NCBI GenBank assembly: GCA_028873275.1
Contig: JAGWLJ010000062.1
Span: 1-7,419 of the forward strand
Origin: Pseudomonadota bacterium
Lineage (GTDB): Bacteria; Pseudomonadota; Alphaproteobacteria; Rickettsiales; SXRF01
DNA: 7,419 bases
Direction: 5' to 3'
Below, piece after piece: positions 4,424-7,419 of the stretch. Both the position numbers and the translations under genes were made by a program. Under the pieces are notes generated by a model. It did no database searches. It was not told the origin of the DNA and was given only the letters and a program-made list of their open reading frames with translations. Position 1 is the stretch's first letter. Every line of letters starts with the position of its first letter.

Positions 4424-6502
4424 ATGAGCCCCGGTCATCCTGCCACTTCCCTGTTTACCCACAGTATTATCGGTACGGCCATCCGTCAGTCATTCCGGCG
4501 GTTGGGACCGCTTTACCAGCTGCGCAATCCAGTGATGTTCGTGGTATATATCGGTTCTATCGTCACCACGCTGATCGCCGCCTGTGATATAAATTCGCCG
4601 CCCAGCAATGAATCGATCTGGTTTGTCGTCGCCATCGCCGCCTGGTTGTGGTTCACGATATTGTTCGCCAATTTCGCCGAGGCGGTGGCCGAAGGTAGGG
4701 GAAAAGCGCAGGCCGATTCGCTCAAGAAAGCACGGCGCGATGTGCAGGCCAAGAAGCTGGCGCATGCCGCCGACGACCACAAACATTACCGGCTAGTCGC
4801 CGCGCCTGATCTGCGCAAGGGTGATATCGTGCTGGTAGAGGCTGGCGATTTCGTTCCGGGCGACGGACAGGTAATCGACGGCGTAGCTTCGGTTGACGAA
4901 AGCGCCATCACCGGTGAGAGCGCGCCGGTTATCCGCGAATCGGGTGGCGACCGCGATGCCGTCACCGGCGGCACCAAGGTGCTGTCCGACTGGTTGATTA
5001 TCCGCATCAGCTCCAATCCCGGCGAGGCCTTTCTCGATCGTATGATCGGGCTGGTGGAAGGCGCAAAGCGTCAGAAAACTCCCAATGAAATCGCACTCTT
5101 CATTCTGCTGGCGGCAATGACGCTGGTATTTCTGCAGGTTTGCGTCAGCCTGCTGCCGTTTTCGATATTTTCCGTCGCGCAGCAGGGGCAGGGCACGCCG
5201 GTCAGCCTGACCGTGCTGATCGCGCTCCTGGTATGCCTTATTCCGACGACCATCGGTGGCCTTCTCTCCGCCATCGGCATTTCCGGCATGGACCGGCTGA
5301 TCCGTGCTAACGTGATCGCCATGTCAGGCCGTGCGGTAGAAGCGGCGGGGGACGTCAACGTGCTGCTGCTGGATAAAACCGGCACTATCACCATGGGCAA
5401 CCGGCAGGCGGTGAATATGTTCCCGGCGCCGGGGATAACGCCGCAGCAGCTGGCCGAGGCGGCTGAGCTGGCCTCCTTGGCCGATGAGACTCCGGAAGGC
5501 CGCAGCATCGTATCGCTGGCACGGGGTAAATTCGGTCTGCCGGAGCGTGCCGCCGATTCGATTCAGGCGACCTTCATTCCCTTTACTGCCGAGACGCGCA
5601 CTAGTGGTGTCACCATCGGCGAACGCGTTATTCTCAAAGGAGCGGGTGACGCCATCGGCAAGCACGTGGCAAAACTGGGCGGCAGCGTTCCCGCTGACGT
5701 CACTAAGCAGATTGATATCATCGCCCGCCAGGGTGGCACGCCGCTGATGGTGGCCGACGGTAGGAACGTGCTGGGTGTCGTGCAGCTCAAGGATATCGTC
5801 AAGCCGGGCATCAAGCAGAGGCTTGATGAGCTCAGGCGCATGGGCATCAAGAGCGTGATGATCACCGGTGACAATCCGATGACTGCGGCGGCTATAGCGG
5901 CCGAGGCAGGCGTTGATGATTTCATCGCCGAGGCGACGCCGGAATCGAAGCTCAAATTCATCCGCAAGATGCAGGAAGGCGGCGAGCTGGTGGCGATGGT
6001 TGGCGACGGCACTAACGACGCGCCCGCCCTGGCACAGTCCGACGTGGCGGTAGCCATGAACAGCGGCACGCAGGCGGCCAAAGAGGCCGGCAATATGGTC
6101 GATCTCGACTCCAACCCGACGAAACTCATCGAAATCGTCGAGATCGGCAAGCAATTGCTGATGACGCGCGGGGCGCTCACCACCTTCTCCATCGCCAACG
6201 ACCTCGCCAAATATTTCGCTATCATTCCAGCCGCCTTTGCCAGTACCTACCCCTCGTTGATGCGGATGAACCTGATGCATCTGGCCACGCCGCAGAGCGC
6301 CATCCTGTCGGCGGTGATCTTCAATGCGCTGATTATCATTGCCTTGATTCCGCTGGCGCTCAAAGGCGTCAAATACCGTCCTGCGCCGGCAGCGGCGATG
6401 CTGCGACACAATATCCTCGTTTACGGCGTGGGCGGCGTGGTTACGCCTTTTATCGGGATTAAGATCATCGACATGCTGCTGGCAGCGCTGGGCCTGGTAT
6501 AG
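4424..6502 (+). CDS. kdpB: K+-transporting P-type ATPase, catalytic subunit B
   Basis: KdpB is the P-type ATPase subunit that powers K+ uptake by the Kdp complex. The 692-residue product contains the actuator motif TGES (163-166), whose serine is the inhibitory phosphorylation site in E. coli. IPTTIGGLLSAIG lies in the membrane domain (273-285), and the phosphorylation motif DKTGT has Asp317. KGA (405-407) lies in the nucleotide-binding domain, with hinge motifs TGDNP (481-485) and VGDGTNDAPAL (526-536). Four N-terminal plus central and three or so C-terminal membrane segments are apparent. Length is close to the 682 of E. coli. ATG 4424 is chosen by alignment with family N-termini; it lacks a Shine-Dalgarno and lies 4 bases after the kdpA stop, so reinitiation is likely. 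The TTG at 4391 would overlap kdpA. Confidence 0.97.
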   Translation: MSPGHPATSLFTHSIIGTAIRQSFRRLGPLYQLRNPVMFVVYIGSIVTTLIAACDINSPPSNESIWFVVAIAAWLWFTILFANFAEAVAEGRGKAQADSLKKARRDVQAKKLAHAADDHKHYRLVAAPDLRKGDIVLVEAGDFVPGDGQVIDGVASVDESAITGESAPVIRESGGDRDAVTGGTKVLSDWLIIRISSNPGEAFLDRMIGLVEGAKRQKTPNEIALFILLAAMTLVFLQVCVSLLPFSIFSVAQQGQGTPVSLTVLIALLVCLIPTTIGGLLSAIGISGMDRLIRANVIAMSGRAVEAAGDVNVLLLDKTGTITMGNRQAVNMFPAPGITPQQLAEAAELASLADETPEGRSIVSLARGKFGLPERAADSIQATFIPFTAETRTSGVTIGERVILKGAGDAIGKHVAKLGGSVPADVTKQIDIIARQGGTPLMVADGRNVLGVVQLKDIVKPGIKQRLDELRRMGIKSVMITGDNPMTAAAIAAEAGVDDFIAEATPESKLKFIRKMQEGGELVAMVGDGTNDAPALAQSDVAVAMNSGTQAAKEAGNMVDLDSNPTKLIEIVEIGKQLLMTRGALTTFSIANDLAKYFAIIPAAFASTYPSLMRMNLMHLATPQSAILSAVIFNALIIIALIPLALKGVKYRPAPAAAMLRHNILVYGVGGVVTPFIGIKIIDMLLAALGLV

Positions 6503-6511
6503 GAGCTCCCT

Positions 6512-7087
6512 ATGAAAACTACTCTAAATCATTTTCGTCCCACCCTTGTTTTCCTGGCGCTCTTCAGCCTGCTCTTCGGCGGCGTTTATCCAGCTCTGTG
6601 CACGACGATTATCCAGGAGCTTTTCCCCGCGCAGGCGCAGGGCAGCCTGATCGAGAAGGACGGCAAAGTCATCGGCTCCGAGCTGATCGGCCAGAATTTC
6701 TCCGATCCGAAATATTTCTGGGGCAGACTCTCGGCCACGACGCCTCCGTATAACGCAGTCAGTTCCAGCGGTTCGAATCTGGCGCCGGAGAATCCAACCC
6801 TTCTTAATGCGGTGAAAGCACGTCTCGAGGCGCTCAAAGTTACCGATCCCAAAAATCAGGCTCCCGTGCCGGTCGATCTGGTTACTGCCTCTGGCAGCGG
6901 GCTTGATCCCCATATCAGCCCGGCGGCTGCGGAATACCAGATTCCGCGCGTGGCCCGGGCTCGGCATATGGACGAAGAGCGCATGCGGGCTCTGGTGCTG
7001 AAGTATACCGAGGAGCGTCAATGGGGTGTGCTGGGCGAGCCACGCGTCAACGTGCTGGCGCTCAACCGGGCGCTGGACGGGAAATAG
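6512..7087 (+). CDS. kdpC: K+-transporting ATPase subunit C
   Basis: KdpC is an essential inner-membrane subunit with one N-terminal helix and a periplasmic domain that bridges KdpA and KdpB. The 191-residue product (E. coli 190) has a membrane segment at about 10-33 (LVFLALFSLLFGGVYPAL). The family block YFWGRLSATTPPYNAVSSSG follows, then SNLAPENPTLL, and the C-terminal LDPHISPAAAEYQIPRVA with NVLALNRAL near the end. AGGAG (6501-6505) lies 6 bases before ATG 6512. It closes the operon; no kdpD or kdpE follows, and a tRNA promoter begins about 20 bases downstream. A weak 5-bp hairpin CCTTG/CAAGG (7089-7104) follows the stop. Confidence 0.97.
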   Translation: MKTTLNHFRPTLVFLALFSLLFGGVYPALCTTIIQELFPAQAQGSLIEKDGKVIGSELIGQNFSDPKYFWGRLSATTPPYNAVSSSGSNLAPENPTLLNAVKARLEALKVTDPKNQAPVPVDLVTASGSGLDPHISPAAAEYQIPRVARARHMDEERMRALVLKYTEERQWGVLGEPRVNVLALNRALDGK

Positions 7088-7105
7088 CCCTTGATGGCGC
7101 AAGGC

Positions 7106-7133
7106 TGGACAATGTTTCCCGGTCTGCTATAAA
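7106..7133 (+). promoter_or_regulatory. Promoter of tRNA-Trp
   Basis: TGGACA (7106-7111), a 16-base spacer and TATAAA (7128-7133) form a good sigma70-type promoter. Transcription would start near 7140, about 20 bases before the tRNA. It lets the tRNA be expressed apart from the kdp operon. Confidence 0.65.
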
Positions 7134-7159
7134 CGCCCTCCGCTGTTTCGGGCAAAAAT

Positions 7160-7236
7160 AGGAGTGTAGCTCAATTGGCTAGAGCACCGGTCTCCAAAAC
7201 CGGGGGTTGCAGGTTCGACTCCTGTCACTCCTGCCA
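7160..7236 (+). tRNA. tRNA-Trp (anticodon CCA)
   Basis: The 77-base cloverleaf has a perfect 7-bp acceptor stem AGGAGTG / CACTCCT, D-arm starting GCTC, and anticodon stem CCGGT / ACCGG with loop CTCCAAA giving anticodon CCA. T-arm TGCAG-GTTCGAC-CTGTC-like pairing, discriminator G and encoded CCA (7234-7236) follow. In many bacteria the single tRNA-Trp gene stands just before secE-nusG, which may be what lies beyond the right edge. Confidence 0.97.
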
Positions 7237-7281
7237 CCAGCCTTTCTTAGCGAGGCATAAGCGAGTTTAAAAAAGCTGGTG
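7235..7281. repeat. Inverted repeat starting at the tRNA-Trp 3' end
   Basis: CACCAGC (7235-7241) and GCTGGTG (7275-7281) are perfect 7-bp inverted arms, partly extended by T-run / A-run pairing. The left arm includes the last two bases of the tRNA CCA. The loop has a small CTTA/TAAG hairpin. It may act in 3'-end formation; there is no T-run after the right arm. Confidence 0.55.
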
Positions 7282-7309
7282 TCCGCCGTAGCCTTTGGCG
7301 TAGGCGGAC
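7281..7309. repeat. Intergenic palindromic repeat (REP-like)
   Basis: GTCCGCC (7281-7287) pairs with GGCGGAC (7303-7309). Inside, GCC-TTT-GGC forms an inner stem separated from the outer one by GTA/GTA mismatches. Elements of this TCCGCC...GGCGGA type are, from memory, scattered between genes in several bacterial genomes. Only one copy is in this window. Confidence 0.6.
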
Positions 7310-7355
7310 TGGTGCAACGTGGATTTCGGCTTCCGCCGGATGGCAATAAAATCCC

Positions 7356-7383
7356 TTGAAATCCTTTTTTCTTGCTTTATAAG
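7356..7383 (+). promoter_or_regulatory. Putative promoter facing out of the right edge
   Basis: TTGAAA (7356-7361), a 16-base spacer and TATAAG (7378-7383) match sigma70-type consensus at four and five positions. It would drive a gene beginning at or past the window end. The ATG at 7409 has no ribosome site and too few codons to judge. Confidence 0.4.
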
Positions 7384-7419
7384 CTGTTGCCTTCCCCTTA
7401 TTCATATCATGAAAGAATC

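Noticed and set aside
5324..6409. Long minus-strand open frame (361 codons) inside kdpB
   Set aside because: Shadow of a GC-rich coding gene; its product is rich in His and Arg without motifs, while kdpB on the plus strand is unmistakable.
6524..7102. Minus-strand open frame opposite kdpC
   Set aside because: Antisense shadow of kdpC; no recognisable product or ribosome site.
2281..7223. Shared GGTTCGACTCC in both tRNAs as attachment-site repeats
   Set aside because: It is the ordinary conserved T-arm; the sequences diverge on both sides.
7409..7419. Start of a coding region at ATG 7409
   Set aside because: Only three codons are visible and no ribosome site precedes it; secE may follow but cannot be shown.

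Overview
The window reads as a chromosomal segment of an alphaproteobacterium, probably not one of the best-studied genera. Four things point there. There is a circularly permuted, two-piece tmRNA gene (ssrA) whose tag begins ANDN. The partial gene at the left edge is the alphaproteobacterial form of the ClpX adaptor SspB. ThyX is of the long (about 300-residue) form I associate with this class. The tRNA promoters look alphaproteobacterial. No phage, transposase, CRISPR or plasmid genes are visible.

Layout. Positions 1-337 (minus) hold the N-terminal part of SspB, cut by the window edge. Positions 338-860 hold no protein gene on either strand but contain the permuted ssrA on the minus strand: promoter at 817-845, acceptor piece ending in an encoded CCA at 730, an 80-nt intervening sequence (650-729) filled by a palindromic repeat, and the coding piece from 649 with the tag frame at 564-496. 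A hairpin at 429-458 probably ends the transcript, and a separate promoter (375-404) serves sspB. A second palindrome (860-925) separates ssrA from thyX (941-1879, plus). A 96-residue protein of unknown function follows thyX after a 4-base gap. Next come tRNA-Ala(CGC) at 2229-2304, a leader with a perfect 17-bp tandem repeat and a dyad around a -10 box, and the Kdp potassium pump operon: a 31-residue membrane peptide, kdpF, kdpA, kdpB and kdpC (2448-7087). tRNA-Trp(CCA) with its own promoter (7106-7236) follows. The last 180 bases are intergenic, with a palindromic repeat and an outward-facing promoter.

Function. The left part is ribosome rescue and proteolysis: tmRNA adds the tag to stalled chains and SspB delivers tagged proteins to ClpXP. 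ThyX makes dTMP. The right part is a complete high-affinity K+ uptake ATPase (KdpFABC), tightly packed with ATGA overlaps. The sensor pair KdpDE is not in the window. The most unusual observation is the tmRNA tag: it reads as a complete 10-residue tag (ANDNVAFVAA) running into a second tag-like module (NDNTVVAARVAA), 22 encoded residues with two ANDN motifs, next to the gene for the adaptor that reads such tags. No wholly new system is evident. The rest is conventional genes with some unusual intergenic repeats and regulatory arrangements.
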